From: Sebastes aleutianus
Lineage: Eukaryota > Chordata > Actinopteri > Perciformes > Sebastidae
Length of the DNA: 64,000 nt
Reading direction: 5' to 3'
Assembly (NCBI GenBank): GCA_916700875.1
Contig: CAKAKS010000031.1
Coordinates: 10,883,624-10,947,623, forward strand
This document shows, piece by piece, positions 11,401 to 22,706 of the stretch; position 1 is the first letter of the stretch, and every line of letters starts with the position of its first letter. A model generated the notes under the pieces. That model did not search any database. It was given only the letters and a program-made list of their open reading frames with translations, and had not been told where the DNA came from. A program made the translations under genes and the position numbers.

Positions 11401-12500
11401 TAATTTGCAGCAGACTAGACGCATAAGAGACGTATTGCTGCCCTCCACAGGTCATTTGTAGTGGTCTGGGACGCCAGTTTTTGACAGTTCTGCCTGCATG
11501 ACGCTTCTTTCTGCATGATATCTGGTACAGTCCATCAGAACATGCCTCTCAACAGATGCACTTTCCATCTGGGTGCTTATCAACCAGTGCCAGGCCATGA
11601 ATTAAGATAAAATAAGATGAACCTTTATTAATCCCCGGAGGGAAATTCAGGTGTCAAAGCAGCAACAGCAGCAAACAGAGTGAAACACAGGAGAGGTAAA
11701 GGTATACAAAAATTATTAAAACAATAAATAGAGATATAAAAGATACAGAGTGAATGGGTGAACATAGTGTGTGCAGTCCATCAATAAATAAATGTAATAT
11801 GTGCATATGTGCAGTCTATAAAGTGGTATATAGGATGTATAGTGTAAAGTAAGTGTAAAGTGCGCCAGTGGTTAGAGTCCAAGATGGTTGCAGAAAGTGC
11901 ATGTTTAAAGGCAGATAGTGCATGTTTAAAGTTCTTAAAGTCCTCATAGTTCTCCTATGGGGGTCAGCCTTGGTTGTGGAGCCTGAAGGCTACCAGCAGG
12001 AAGGACTGACCCAGGCTCTTTGTGTTGTGCCGAGGGGGGGATGAGTCTGTGGCTGAAGGTGCTCCTCATCTTGACTTGCTCATCATGGAGGGGATGGGAG
12101 GGGTTCTCCAGGATAGCGTCCAGCTTCCTCCTCATCCTCATGCCACAGCATTAGTTAGTTAGTTAGTCCACAGTGACCCAGCCTCAACCTAGTTATTACT
12201 GTGCTATCCCTTCTGCCCATTCTTGTAATTAATGTGCACCTCAGTGTTGGCTGTATTGAGAAGTAAAACCTGCCTTTGTTTCCCTCCCGCCATTCCTTTT
12301 GCCATAGTTTGACTATTCCTTGCTGTATTAAGCTCTAACACTCTGCCCTTCTACACAGCACTTCCAGATCTACTGTCCTTCTGTTGACGGCTCTTTTTGC
12401 TGCCTAATCAGCCTCCTCATTCCCCTGTACTCCTACATGTGCTGGGACCCATAAAAACACCACAGTGTTCCCCAATTTAGAGATTTGATTTAACATCGTC
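11390..12500 (-). mobile_element. I-type (RNase H) LINE relic split by another LINE
   Basis: On the minus strand 12500-12166 decodes, with stops, to an RNase H-type segment (VVFLWVPAHVGVQGNEEAD) and the downstream TRLRLGHCGL. On 11590-11390 the same element resumes with KHPDGKC and HVLMDCTRYHAERSVMQAEL. A LINE at 11602-12165 separates the halves. The related C-terminal end appears independently at 17090-17450. In-frame stops and the split show that it is dead. It fills the interval between gpn3 and arpc3. Confidence 0.6.
11602..12165 (-). mobile_element. Truncated RTE/Rex-like LINE 3' end, nested
   Basis: On the minus strand the element ends CTGAATTTCCCTCCGGGGAT followed by TAATAAAGGTTCATCTTATT, a typical fish LINE terminus. 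A short open C-terminal piece (12141-11944) contains NPSHPLHDEQVKMRSTFSHR and a QHKEPGSVLPAG segment typical of the extreme C-terminus of such elements. It is 5'-truncated and interrupts an older I-type LINE. Confidence 0.65.
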
Positions 12501-12545
12501 AAAATTACAAGAACTAGATCCGTTTTCTTATATTTTGTGAAATAT

Positions 12546-12551
12546 TTTATT
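12546..12551 (-). promoter_or_regulatory. gpn3: gpn3 poly(A) signal
   Basis: TTTATT on the plus strand (AATAAA on the gpn3 strand) about 330 bp past the gpn3 stop gives a plausible 3'UTR of 12530-12882. Other A/T-rich signals nearby make the exact end uncertain. Confidence 0.4.
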
Positions 12552-12882
12552 AAAAAAAATATAGTAATAAATGTATTTAATACCGGGCTCTTTAAAATTA
12601 AAACACTATCTTGAAATAATGAAACATGAATGGGCTGAAGTCATCGAAACGGCACACAAGAACGAAAACTTATGAACATACAAGACACAAGATATTCATG
12701 ATCTTCTTCGGTAATTTTTTTTCCCGCCACATATGTCCCTTTCTCCTTGTCCTTGCAGTCACATGCCATTCTCCATCTGGACTTGATGTAGTGTAATCCT
12801 GGTTTTCATCAGCCTCAAAATGTTTTTTTTTTCCAACTCTAGTCTCTTTTTTTGGGCAGAATTCCTGGAGTCACGCCGCGTC

Positions 12883-15800
12883 TCAGCTGTCCGATTTGTC
12901 TTGAAAAGCCTCGTCGTAATTCAGGTTTTCAGGCTCTTCATCAACCTCCTGTTGAAAAGGAAAGGATGGAAATAACAACAAAAGGAATAAGTCATAATAT
13001 TATAGTAATGGGCAAATGCATTGTAATCACACCACACTGTTAAAAAGGACCAGTGAGTAACAATTAGGGGGATCTATTGGCAGAAATGGAATATAATATT
13101 AATAAGTATGTTTTTCTTTAGTGTGTAAATCACCTGATAATAAGAATTGTTGTGTTTTCGTTACCTTAGAATGAGACGTTTATATCTACATAAGGAGAGG
13201 GTCCCCTCTCTATGGAGTCCACCATGTTGCACCGCCATGTTTCAACAGTAGCCCAGAACGGACAAACCAAACACCTAACTTTTCCTGCTTGGGCCGGAGT
13301 CGATAACGTTTCTCGCTGCCGTCGCTTTCTCTCTCTCTTGCTTCACCACTCACTTCCCCTCGTACACACACACAGTCTACGCACTGGCTCTACTTCAAAT
13401 GACCTACACTACTCTTACAACAACTGGTTCTAGAGAGGGCCATTAGAGTTATTGCGTTGGCACACCGTAGCTCTTCAACACGCTTGGCACACGGGAGAGG
13501 CTTCAGTTGGTTGCAATCTCCTCACCTCACCGCTAGATACTGCCAGATCCTACACACTGGACCTTTAAATGACATTTTATTGTGTTTTTTTTTTTGTTTG
13601 TTTCTTCACCTTTGGCTCCTTGAACTCCAGGTCCTCTCCATACTGTATAGAGAAGTCAATATTTTGCAGCACTATGTTAACACCTTCCTCGTCTGAGCGG
13701 TCAAAAGGCAAGAATCTCACCATACTGTAGTCATCAATCTGGACACACAGACAAAGAGACAGTCTCATTAAAAAAATCTAAATTCTGAACAAAAAATTAA
13801 ATGCAGTATCAAATTAAGGGCTTCACTTACCAGATCACAGATGGCTTTCGTCAGCTTCTTGAACTTTGTGCTTCTGATGTTATCCGAGGTATCTTCCATC
13901 ATTGAGTACATGTCTGGGTCCAGGTACCTAGTGAAAAACAATGCAAAACATAATAATGAATGCTGCTTCCAGATGAAAAACGTGTTTAATTTATAAGCTT
14001 TTCAAGAATTAAGAACATATAAAGGCTGACTTTCCTCTTTTACTAGGTTTAGGTTTTGAAAAAAACATCAGACTACAAGGTAAAAGTAACATTTGACTCA
14101 CTATAACCCTTCCTGAAGAAGTTCATTTGAACTGAAGACACACAACACTGTTGAACTGTACTCATTATGACACTTACTTTTCAATCTCCTTCTTGGCTTT
14201 GGGACTAAGCAGGTCCATTTTTGTCATGATGTTTACTTGAGGGATCTCTAATGACACCATGGCACTCAGGGCAGCCATGACTCCTGAGATGAACTGCAGT
14301 TAGAGAAGAGGAAATGCAGAAATGAAGTGTGTTCAGACACAAAAGGGGAACCAAATAAACAGACAAAGACACTCAAGAGATCACTTGTTACCTTAAAAGA
14401 CTCCACCATGAACTGGGAGTCTACCAGAAAGACCCCACACACTCGAAACTCCATCTGCTGGAGATGCTCCACCAGCTGCCTCATTACAGGGAGGTGTGTA
14501 TAAAGTTCAATCTGACCTGCAAAAAGAAGCCAATTTAATTGTTCCTAAAGTATTTAGAATGTGTGTTAAGAGAACACACGTCATCCCATCTCAACTCTAA
14601 ACATACAGTCATACCCAGCACAAACCAGTGGGTAAATCCACCTTGCACTGGCCTTCAGCATGCCAAGATGTTTACCTGGACAGTCGAACAGTATGTAGTC
14701 ATCCTCTACGTGACCCAGGCTTTCCTCCAGCCAGTCAAAGTTGTTGGCGAAGTACTCCATGCAGAAAACCAGGCCTCCGTTGGGGCCAAATCTGAGAGAG
14801 GGGTCCTCCATCACGTCATCCACCATGATGAGCTCACGGATGTCTGCGGACACAGAAACAGTGAGGTGGTCGAGTCAAGCAAAGAAACAGTTGCTGTAAC
14901 TATACTAAATGTAATAGCAAAAAACAAATCTTAGCATGTGGTTAAAGGTGCAGTGTGTAGGATTTGGCGGCATCTAGCGGTGAAGTTGCAGATTGCAAGC
15001 AACTGAAACTTCTCCCGTGTGCCAAGCGTGTAGGAGAACTACGGTGGCCGACGCGAAAACACGATTATCGGCCTGGCCGATATTATCACTACACTTTATA
15101 AAACTTCAGAGACATATTGTTTATTTATTTATTAACATTTTCAGTTAACTTTATAAGAAGCTGGGACCTCCCTTCACTTTTTGTTTTAAGATAATGTTGA
15201 AAAGTTCTCTTTTAATTAAACGTGCTTTAATGCATTTCAATGAAGTTTTTTGTTATTCCCATTTTAGACACCAAGATTTTAATTTTTACTGCAAATGTAT
15301 ATCGGTTCAAAATATCGGTTATCTGTCTCCTTGATTACTAATAATCTGTATCGGTCCTGAAAAAAACATATCGGTCAATCCCTATTACATTCCATTCTGC
15401 TAATAGATCCCCCTGAAATCCTACACACTGTTCCTTTAAGAACATTTATCTCATAACATCATGCAGTGCAGTGCATAAGGAATCACTTTCTCAATTAAAC
15501 ACACTACATGAAATACAATTAAACAAGCACACCCAATTTATGGTGTATTGTTTTGTACTGTGTTTTTGTATGCTTAAGACATGATCACAATAAACTGTGT
15601 GTTGTTTGTAAATTAGACCTAATACACTTTTTTAACCCATCTGTTCTGGGTTAGATGTATATTCTTTCTAAGCAAATGTAAATCATTTTGTAAACTGAAA
15701 AAAAAAACCATGCTGTATTCACCTGCCATGACAGGGTAGTCAAAGTGCTCAGCAGCTGGGTCCAGGTTGACCACCTGAGCTGAGCGGTTTATGGTCCCTA

Positions 15801-16027
15801 GATGCTGCAGCATGGTGGAGCAGTAGGTACTCTGAAATGGAAAGATGAAAGAAATGAAGATATCATTTGAACTTAGTCTATGTGGATGACAAGACAAACC
15901 TCATGTCTTAGCATAGCACTGTAGCCCAATAGCATAACAAGGCATTTCAACACGTGTAGCTGAATGACTGATAACTCACCTTCCCGCTGCCCGCCGGCCC
16001 CATCACTAGCTGTGCAAAACGAGGCAT
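12883..16027 (-). CDS. gpn3: GPN-loop GTPase 3 (8 coding exons)
   Basis: GPN-loop GTPase, a family needed for assembly and nuclear import of RNA polymerase II. Coding exons in transcript order: 16027-15980, 15831-15723, 14843-14676, 14516-14392, 14293-14178, 13927-13831, 13738-13610, 12948-12883. All junctions are GT-AG and in phase, giving 285 aa (human 284). Motifs seen: P-loop GPAGSGKST at 10-18, the GPN signature at 72-74 in RFGPNGG, G3 motif DCPGQIELYTHLP, and G4 motif TKMD in VNIMTKMDLLSPKAKKEIEK. The C-terminal tail (EVDEEPENLNYDEAFQDKSD) is acidic and poorly conserved, as in the family. Introns hold two copies of a MITE, one at 13040-13567 and one at 14942-15439. The gene lies head to head with rnf170, but 3.5 kb of repeats separates their coding starts. 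It is intact. Confidence 0.97.
13040..13567 (-). mobile_element. MITE copy 1 (AGTGTGTAGGAT family)
   Basis: Related to 14942-15439, 23564-24102 and 62925-63249. It ends in AGATCCTACACACTGGACCTTTAAA, broken here as AGATCCTACACACTGG / ACCTTTAAA, and contains the diagnostic ATGGAATATAATA and GTAGCCCAGAACGGACAAAC. It is in gpn3 intron 7, next to the exon at 13610. Confidence 0.75.
14942..15439 (+). mobile_element. MITE copy 2, interior replaced by another repeat
   Basis: The ends match the family: TTAAAGGTGCAGTGTGTAGG at the left and CCTACACACTGTTCCTTTAA at the right. Between about 15058 and 15388 its middle is replaced by a different, hAT-like sequence. It is in gpn3 intron 2. Confidence 0.75.
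15058..15388 (-). mobile_element. hAT-like fragment nested in MITE copy 2
   Basis: On the minus strand this begins AGGGATTGACCGATATG, continues with repeated CCGATA motifs, and ends GGCCAGGCCGATAATCG. The TAGGGATTGACCGATA-type end is typical of fish hAT nonautonomous elements. The other end lacks a matching terminus, so it is truncated. Confidence 0.5.
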
Positions 16028-16203
16028 TTTGCCCCCAATGGAGATGTGTTGTGGTAAAGGTAAAGCCCTTTATTCGCTAGCTGTTGATAGCTGTGTTATG
16101 TGGTACTGATGCCTTAGTACTTCTTCTTCTGGTTGTTTTCAGGGACATTCACACCTATAAAGACCACTACTGCCACCTCCTGACCAAGAGTGTGAAATAA
16201 AAT

Positions 16204-17003
16204 GATAGATAGATAGATAGAGCTCTAACAATTTATCATTATTTGTGTTTATTTATTTTATTTTATTTATTTATCCATTTTTCAATCTTTTTTTCTTTTT
16301 TTTTACTATGATTATTTTATTTAATTTGTATATTTGTATGTTTTTATTTATTTATTTATATTTATTTTTGTACACTTGTTTTTTTATGTGTTTTTTTTAG
16401 TTCCCTCGGGGTATTGTCACGGGTGGGATATCTATAAGTCCAAACATGTTTGTGCAATGGATTGTCAGAGTTGTATTAACAAAATTCAGAAATAAACTCT
16501 GTTTAAAAAAAACAACCCGATAGATATATAGATAGATAGATAGATAGATAGATAGTGCATGTCACAGCATAAGAGACAACCACAACAACACATAATAGAT
16601 GTAATTCACACTCTGCCTTTTATTTACTCCTCTACTTCATGGTTTTTGTTGTTGTTGTTTTTTTACATTTATCCTTTGATATTGCAATATATTGTTATTA
16701 ATTGTTTTTTATTTGTTTGTTTGTTTTTTTGACACAACAAACATTAATTACTTCTTTATTGTTTTCTTCCATTTACATGCATGTTTTTTTTAAATATCTA
16801 TATATTGTAATTTGCTTAATGAATTGTATATATGTATGTATATATATGTTTTTGTTTTTATTTTGTTCTTTTTTAATTTTTATTTATTATTGAATTGACG
16901 CTTTGGCAATATTGTTGACCTGACAGTCATGATCAATAAAGCTAAATGAATTGAATTGAATTGAATTAGATAGATAAATAGACAGATAGATAGATAGATA
17001 CAG

Positions 17004-17049
<46 letters not shown>

Positions 17050-17052
17050 TGC
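16204..17052 (+). repeat. (TAGA)n microsatellites separated by LINE 3' ends
   Basis: Tetranucleotide TAGA runs occur at about 16204-16222, 16519-16555 and 16966-17050 (the longest, with one CAGTAGA interruption). Between them, T-rich sequence ends in LINE-type tails, notably GCTTTGGCAATATTGTTGAC and CAATAAAGCTAAATGAATTG at 16901-16960, which runs into (GAATT)n and then (TAGA)n. No genes are visible here. Confidence 0.7.
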
Positions 17053-17079
17053 TTGGCCAATATGAAAACTACCCACCAC

Positions 17080-17450
17080 CAACTACCCTGTGGTAGTTAG
17101 TACGTCTAGAAGCGTTGCTATAATCCCAGAAAAAGAAGAAGAAGCAGAAAAATGGGAAGAAAATGTCATCACTAGACTGAGAATCAAAAATACAGGTCTT
17201 AACCATACATTATATAGAATAGGCAAGCACCCAACTGGGAAATGCACATATTGTAATCAACCAGAAACTGTCGAACATGTACTGATACACTGCAGGAATT
17301 ACAGTATCCAGAGGAATCACCTTTTATAGTCACTCAGGAAGGCAAAACATCAGGACTTTTTTAATTGTCAGGTCTATTGGGGAATACAGCAGATAACATA
17401 TTCTGTGAAATTATTCAGTTTTTAAGAGAAACTGATTAAGTTAAACGAAT
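17080..17450 (+). mobile_element. I-type LINE C-terminal relic
   Basis: The plus-strand frame at 17090-17329 contains TRLRIKNTGLNHTLYRIGKH, then PTGKCTYCNQPETVEHVLIH and CRNY, the zinc-knuckle-like C-terminal end of RNase H-bearing I-type LINEs. It is 5'-truncated right after the TAGA microsatellite and stops early (TAG at 17327). A matching relic lies at 11390-11590. Confidence 0.65.
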
Positions 17451-17739
17451 CTAGAGATTATCTAGTTATTATTATTATTATTATTATTTATTTATTTATT
17501 TTTATTTATTTTTATTTTTTATTTTGTTTCTGCACTATCTCCTGTTCCACACTCCAGTCCACATGGTGGTGGTAATGCACCTCTAAGATGGTTTGCCAAC
17601 CTCCAATAAACACCAAAGATGAAGATGAAGAAGCAGAAAAATAAAACGAAGAAGAGGAGGAGGAGGAAAAGGAAGCAACAAACTGCAACAACACCAACCA
17701 GCCTGCAAAGCTGATGCAAACGCACTTCACCATACTGCA

Positions 17740-17826
17740 ACGGTACTGCTGTCTACTGCGTCTCTAAAGTCTGTCACTGCTGGAGAGAACACGTGTCGAG
17801 GCTCCAGACAGTGAATGGAGTAGGCA
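17740..17826 (+). other. rnf170: Putative noncoding first exon/promoter of rnf170
   Basis: A GC-richer stretch ends in GTAGGCAG followed by a GTGAAG donor near 17827. The first rnf170 coding exon has an acceptor (tttttgtag or tgttgtag) just before its ATG, so an upstream noncoding exon is required. This is the best candidate, but others between here and 19.5 kb are possible. Confidence 0.3.
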
Positions 17827-18649
17827 GGTGAAGCCTTTAACAGAAAGCAGGACTTCTTATTGGTAGGTCATCGTCATCCAGTCAAGGCTATTAGGCGATC
17901 ATGCTAAACTTAAGCTAGCTAGTGTGAGTACAGGGACTTAATTGTAAGCTGATGTCAGGCAGTGCTAAGTGATAATGTCAGGAAAGTAAACAACAACAAC
18001 GGCTTCATGGTTATATTTTGGGATCTTGGTATGATAACAATTTGGTCAATAGTGCAGCAATGCGAGCTAGTTTGTTAGATGTGAGCTGATGATAAGAAGG
18101 TTTCACTTTCTATGTTAGTATGTAGCTTAATACTGAAAATGTCATCTTTTGATGTGTGTCAAGTTAGTGCTTAATGTGTGCAGTATCCCAACTTGAGAGA
18201 GATTGAAACATCCACTTGAGGATTTTTTAACTGGAATCCACTCAATGACAAAACAGCGTTTCCTTTTTCCCTCCTTTATTTTGTAGGTTGAGTTGAAAGC
18301 TGGAATATTATTAGCCATTAGTCATTAGGTGAAAAACCTTTTGAAATAGAAAAAAAATACACATTATTACAAAATAAGTATATATAAGAACAAATTAATT
18401 TTTTGGGTCTTTGCAAAATTCATTAATCCTTATTTCATTTAATACACACACTCCTGTTAAATGCAAATAAGCAAGTGCCCACTGCTGCCATAGCCTTTGC
18501 CTTAACCTTAACATAAAGGTAATATTTGAACCTTCAGTTTGACTTGACAATGTGAGCTGCAGCTAGTTAACTAATGTTAGTATGTAGCTTAATACTGTTA
18601 AAATGTCACCTTTTCCATACCTTAAATCTGAAACATACTGATGAATTAG

Positions 18650-19395
18650 AAATGACATGTTCTTGGCTCTCACTAAACTAGAAAAACTAGTCCATGCATT
18701 TATCTTCAACCGACTTGATTACTGTAAAGGCATCTTTACTTGTCTTCCTAAAAAAAATTATCAGACAGCTGCAGCTGCTAGAGTCCTCACTAAGACCAAG
18801 AAAGTGGATCATATCAGACCAGTTCTGAGGTCTCTACACTGGCTCCCTGTCTCTCAGAGAATTGATTTCAAAATACTCCTGCTGGTTTACAAAGCACTAA
18901 ATGGTTTAGGGCCAAAATACATTTCTGATCTTCTTCTATGTTCTGAACCATCCAGACCTCTCAGGTCATCTGGATCAGGTCTGCTTAGTGTCCCCCAGAG
19001 TCAGAACTAAACATGCAGAAGAAGCAGCGTTCAGTTTTTATGCACCAAATATTTGGAACAAGCTCCCAGAAACCTGCAGGACCAACTCCAACTCTGAGTT
19101 CTTTTAAATCAAAGCTTAAAACGTTCCTGTTTGCTGCTGCCTTTTATTAAACCAGATAATGATCTTATACTGCACTAGAGCTTTTACTCTTGTGTGTTAT
19201 ATTTTATTTTAGCTTCTATCCTATAGCTTTTATTTTGAGCTTGTTTTTATTTTCTAATCTTTAATGTTTTTATAACTGTTTTAATTATGTCTTAATGTTC
19301 TTTTGCACTTTGTCGCAATGTTCTCGAATGTTTATGTAAAGCACTTTGAATTGCCCTGTTGTTGAAATGTGCTATACAAATAAAGCTCATTGATA
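18650..19395 (+). mobile_element. 5'-truncated L2/Maui-like LINE
   Basis: The frame at 18657-19010 has the typical reverse transcriptase C-terminal segment: FNRLDYCKGIFTCLP, AAAARVLTKTKKVDHIRPVL, RSLHWLPVSQRIDFKILLLV, YKALNGLGPKYISDLL. After one frameshift it continues with RTKHAEEAAFSFYAPNIWNK, and a second frameshift (extra T in GAGTTCTTTTAAA) precedes KSKLKTFLFAAA. The 3' tail is AAAGCACTTTGAATTGCCCT... GCTATACAAATAAAG. It is inactive and lies in the 5' intron of rnf170. Confidence 0.85.
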
Positions 19396-19554
19396 GCAAT
19401 GGCAGTTAGCGTTTGTTACTTTATGCAGTTATATAGCTAAGCATGTTGTTATATTATTTTGCTCTTTTTTTTTTTTTTACACTGTCCAGTGAAATGCTAA
19501 CCTCTATTTTTTGCCTCTGTGTTTTTGTAGTGTTGTAGGCTATGAGTGTGGGTG

Positions 19555-22500
19555 ATGGAGGACGGTCAATGTGGGGACGTGGACTACATGATCCAAGATG
19601 AGGACACCCTCATTGAAGGTGTTAGCAACCAGGTCTTATTTGTTGTGGTGCTCAGTTTCACCTTCCTTGCAGGCCTCCTCACTCTGCTATGCAGGTAAAT
19701 TCAAATCCAAATTCCTGATGTTATCTATTGCAAATTATGGATTATTCAGACAAAAATAATGCCCCTAACATTTAACTACTGTATTATACATCTTTCTATA
19801 ATTCAAATTTAAACAGCCTGTACTGCAAGCTTAGTTTTGCATCTCTTCTGTGCATTGCTGTTTCTTCTGTTCATGATTATCTGTGTGATAGAAATGGTAT
19901 TTCAGATTTAGTAATACAATGAAACAGAGTTGTGCTTTTGAATGTAGCTTGTAGCTGACAAAATAATTATGCTGTTACCAAAACTTTGCTTGTTGTTTTT
20001 GCATCAGCTTTCTGTATAATTTGCTAAATGGAAATCGTCTTCTCAGTTTGCATAGCTTCTTTATATGCTGTTAAACTCATTAGCTTCAGCCGAGGAATAT
20101 TATGATGCCAAATGTCTGCCTTTTGGCCCTTCTTGCAGACAAGAGCAGCAGAACATTCATCCTGAGAATCAGGAGCATGTTCGAGCCGTCCGACAACAGC
20201 TCCAGACAGAGCAGGTACGCATACAAGCAATATAAATAATTTTTTTTTAATTAACCATCAACAAATTCTACATGTTTCACAGAAAATATAATTCCCTTTT
20301 ATAGTTTTGCAGGATTGCTGATTTTTTTTTAATACATTTGTATGATGTTTATTTTTCAACGAGGAGATGAAATTGTTCCATGATTACTCGCATATTAAAC
20401 TTTCATATCAGTTCTTGATTTTTTTTGATGTATGTGATTTCTTTCTATCAGGATGAAAATCCTCAGTCGGAGTCCAGGCAGCAGTATTACGCAGACATGT
20501 CTTGTCCCGTGTGTCTACAGCAGGCTATTCTGCCTGTGGAAACCAACTGTGGACACCTTTTCTGTGGTAAAACTGTTGTATAGATTGTAGTAATGTAATT
20601 GTCCCTACTTGAGTATGTTTTCTTAGCTGCATTCTGTTGCTGACATGGCTTAGCCTTAGATAATACACAGAAGGAATACAGTGTATGTCTTAAAATAGTT
20701 ATTAGTTCTTTTATCTGTACTTATGCTGTGTTCATGTTGTAAAGTGCTGCCTTTTTCCTTTTCCTTAGGCTCCTGCATTATAGCCTACTGGAGGTATGGC
20801 ACATGGCTGGGTGCTATTAACTGCCCCATCTGCAGACAAATGGTGAGATTTGTAATACATGTTGGATGTAGAATGGTTAACCTGAGCTTTTATATTACCA
20901 TTTTGTAGATACCTGACAGGTAGCTGCTAGCATTGCTTTCTTTCAAATTCACCCATAGAGATCATCTATTAAGACCTGTACTCATGTTTGTCTCTAGGTC
21001 TGAAATACCGTTTAATTTTAAGCCCAATTGTTTTCTGTTAGTCATTGTCAAAATCATGGGTACACGCTGTCACTCTCTCCTCATTCATATATTTTTATTC
21101 ATGTATGGGGTGCCAAAAAAATCCTTTTTGGCATCATTATGTTGTTATTTGTTAAGTTTTTCCCCCCTCCTTGCGCAGGTAACATTGCTCTTCCCACTAT
21201 TTCATGAGCAATCCACTCCTGAGAGGGTCCAGGATGGCGAGGTAGAACCTCAGCTCATATTAGCAGACATTAACGATTACAACCGCAGGTTCTCCGGCCA
21301 GCCAAGATCTGTGAGTATACTATATCCAGATACATTATTTAGGCTGCAGCAGTTAAAGGTTAACTTGGCTTCCTTTACAATATTTGTATTTAAATTACGT
21401 GTACATATTTGTGATAAGCAACAATTCTTGAAATAGAAATAAGTGCTACTAAAAACATTTCTGTTGCCCTGTTACAAAAGTTATTAAAATAGGTTAAAAG
21501 CGGTATGAGTTACTATGCTTTTGAGTGTTAAAACATAAAGAGAATTTTCTTATTCATTTCCCTTCAGACTGTATAATCTGTGGCTCTGCTGGTAAAAGCA
21601 TAGACTTTATATAAAGATGGACGACATGACAGCTCCCCAAAAGTGAAGCCAAAACATCTCAATCGCCCCCTGGTGGCTGGCTGCAGTATAGGTCATAAAG
21701 CCCGCCCCCTCCATGTTAGCGTATGGGACATGGGCCAAACTAAAAAGTCAAAATACATGTCAAATATTTTTTTTCCAGAGATAGTTTCTGTCATTTTAGG
21801 TAGTTCTTATCACGCTGATGTATGTTCAAGTGTTTATTATTCTGATAAGTTTGGTTTTAATTAGTTATTTGATGCTATAAATTTTGCTATAAAAAGGAGG
21901 TGAGGCGTCATGATTGACAGCTGTGATTGACAGCTGCTATGAGCGAAGCAGTCGCAGAGCTGGAGGCCCGGGAATTGTACGAGAAAGGAGATGTAACTTT
22001 CATTTTCCATAACCGCCACAAGTCTGTGTTATAGAATATGTCAATTTGATAAATAAATGTAGTTATAGAGATATTATGGTTAGTTGTGTCTTTCTAGCAA
22101 AACTAAGCTACCGTTGTTCTAACGTAGCATCTAGATGGGCTCACACTAACGAGCTGCGGCCGTGCTCGGCTTGTGATTGGCTCGGGCGGGTGTGTGGGCG
22201 GGACCTCGATACCGCAGCTCCAGACCCCGATCGATACTGCGCAGACTCTCTGGGATATTTTGGCTTTGATTTTGTATATTGGGAGCAAGTGGAGACGTGT
22301 CGTCCATCTATATATATACAGTCTAAGGGTAAAAGATACAAGTATGCAAATGAGACTCTGACTTGTGCAGTGCATTATAATCGGGGGATTATATGTAGAA
22401 CTTCTCATAACATTTTCTCTCCTCTTGTCCTCTCAGTATATGGACAGGCTGCGAGATGTGCCCACCCTGCTTCGTCACGCCTTTAGGGAGATGTTCTCCG

Positions 22501-22706
22501 TGGGTGGCCTCTTCTGGATGTTCAGGATCCGGATTCTCCTCTGCCTAGTGGGAGCGATCACCTACCTGGTCTCGCCGCTCGACATCTTGCCCGAGGCACT
22601 GTTCGGTCTGCTGGGATTCATGGACGATTTCTTCGTGATCCTGCTTCTCTTCGTGTACATCTCTATCATGTACAGAGAGGTGGTCACGCAGAGACTGAAT
22701 GGCTAG
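19555..22706 (+). CDS. rnf170: E3 ubiquitin-protein ligase RNF170 (6 coding exons)
   Basis: ER-membrane RING E3 ligase; the family ubiquitinates activated IP3 receptors for ER-associated degradation, with erlins. Coding exons: 19555-19694, 20139-20214, 20452-20566, 20769-20842, 21179-21310, 22437-22706, all in phase, giving 268 aa (human about 258). A membrane segment lies at about 27-46 (VLFVVVLSFTFLAGLLTLLC). The C3HC4 RING ligands are C90, C93, C105, H107, C110, C113, C129 and C132 (CPVC, CGHLFC, CPIC). The C-terminal exon carries SVGGLFWMFRIRILLCLVGA and the DUF1232 signature YLVSPLDILPEALFGLLGFM followed by another hydrophobic stretch. The ATG at 19555 was chosen as the first in frame. 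The last intron contains a 729-bp transposon. Downstream is hook3, same strand, a neighbour pair I recall from mammals. Confidence 0.97.
21599..22327. mobile_element. 729-bp nonautonomous DNA transposon with 8-bp duplication
   Basis: It starts CATAGACTTTATATAAAGAT then GGACG, and ends with the inverse CGTCCATCTATATATATACA then GTCTAAG. It is flanked by GGTAAAAG at 21591-21598 and 22328-22335. The 8-bp duplication suggests a hAT-type mechanism. The interior contains the common fish-repeat text GGTCATAAAGCCCGCCCCCT. It ends about 110 bp before the last rnf170 exon. Confidence 0.85.

Noticed and set aside
13212..13433. Short plus-strand frame starting MESTMLHRHVSTVAQNGQTK
   Set aside because: Same peptide pattern appears in the MITE at 62925-63249; it is repeat-derived, not a gene.
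20933..21436. 167-codon plus-strand frame in rnf170
   Set aside because: Only its middle (21179-21310) is the true exon; the rest is intron read-through on both sides.
22046..22486. 146-codon frame overlapping the last rnf170 exon
   Set aside because: Its open part lies in the 21599-22327 transposon and it reads the rnf170 exon in the wrong frame.
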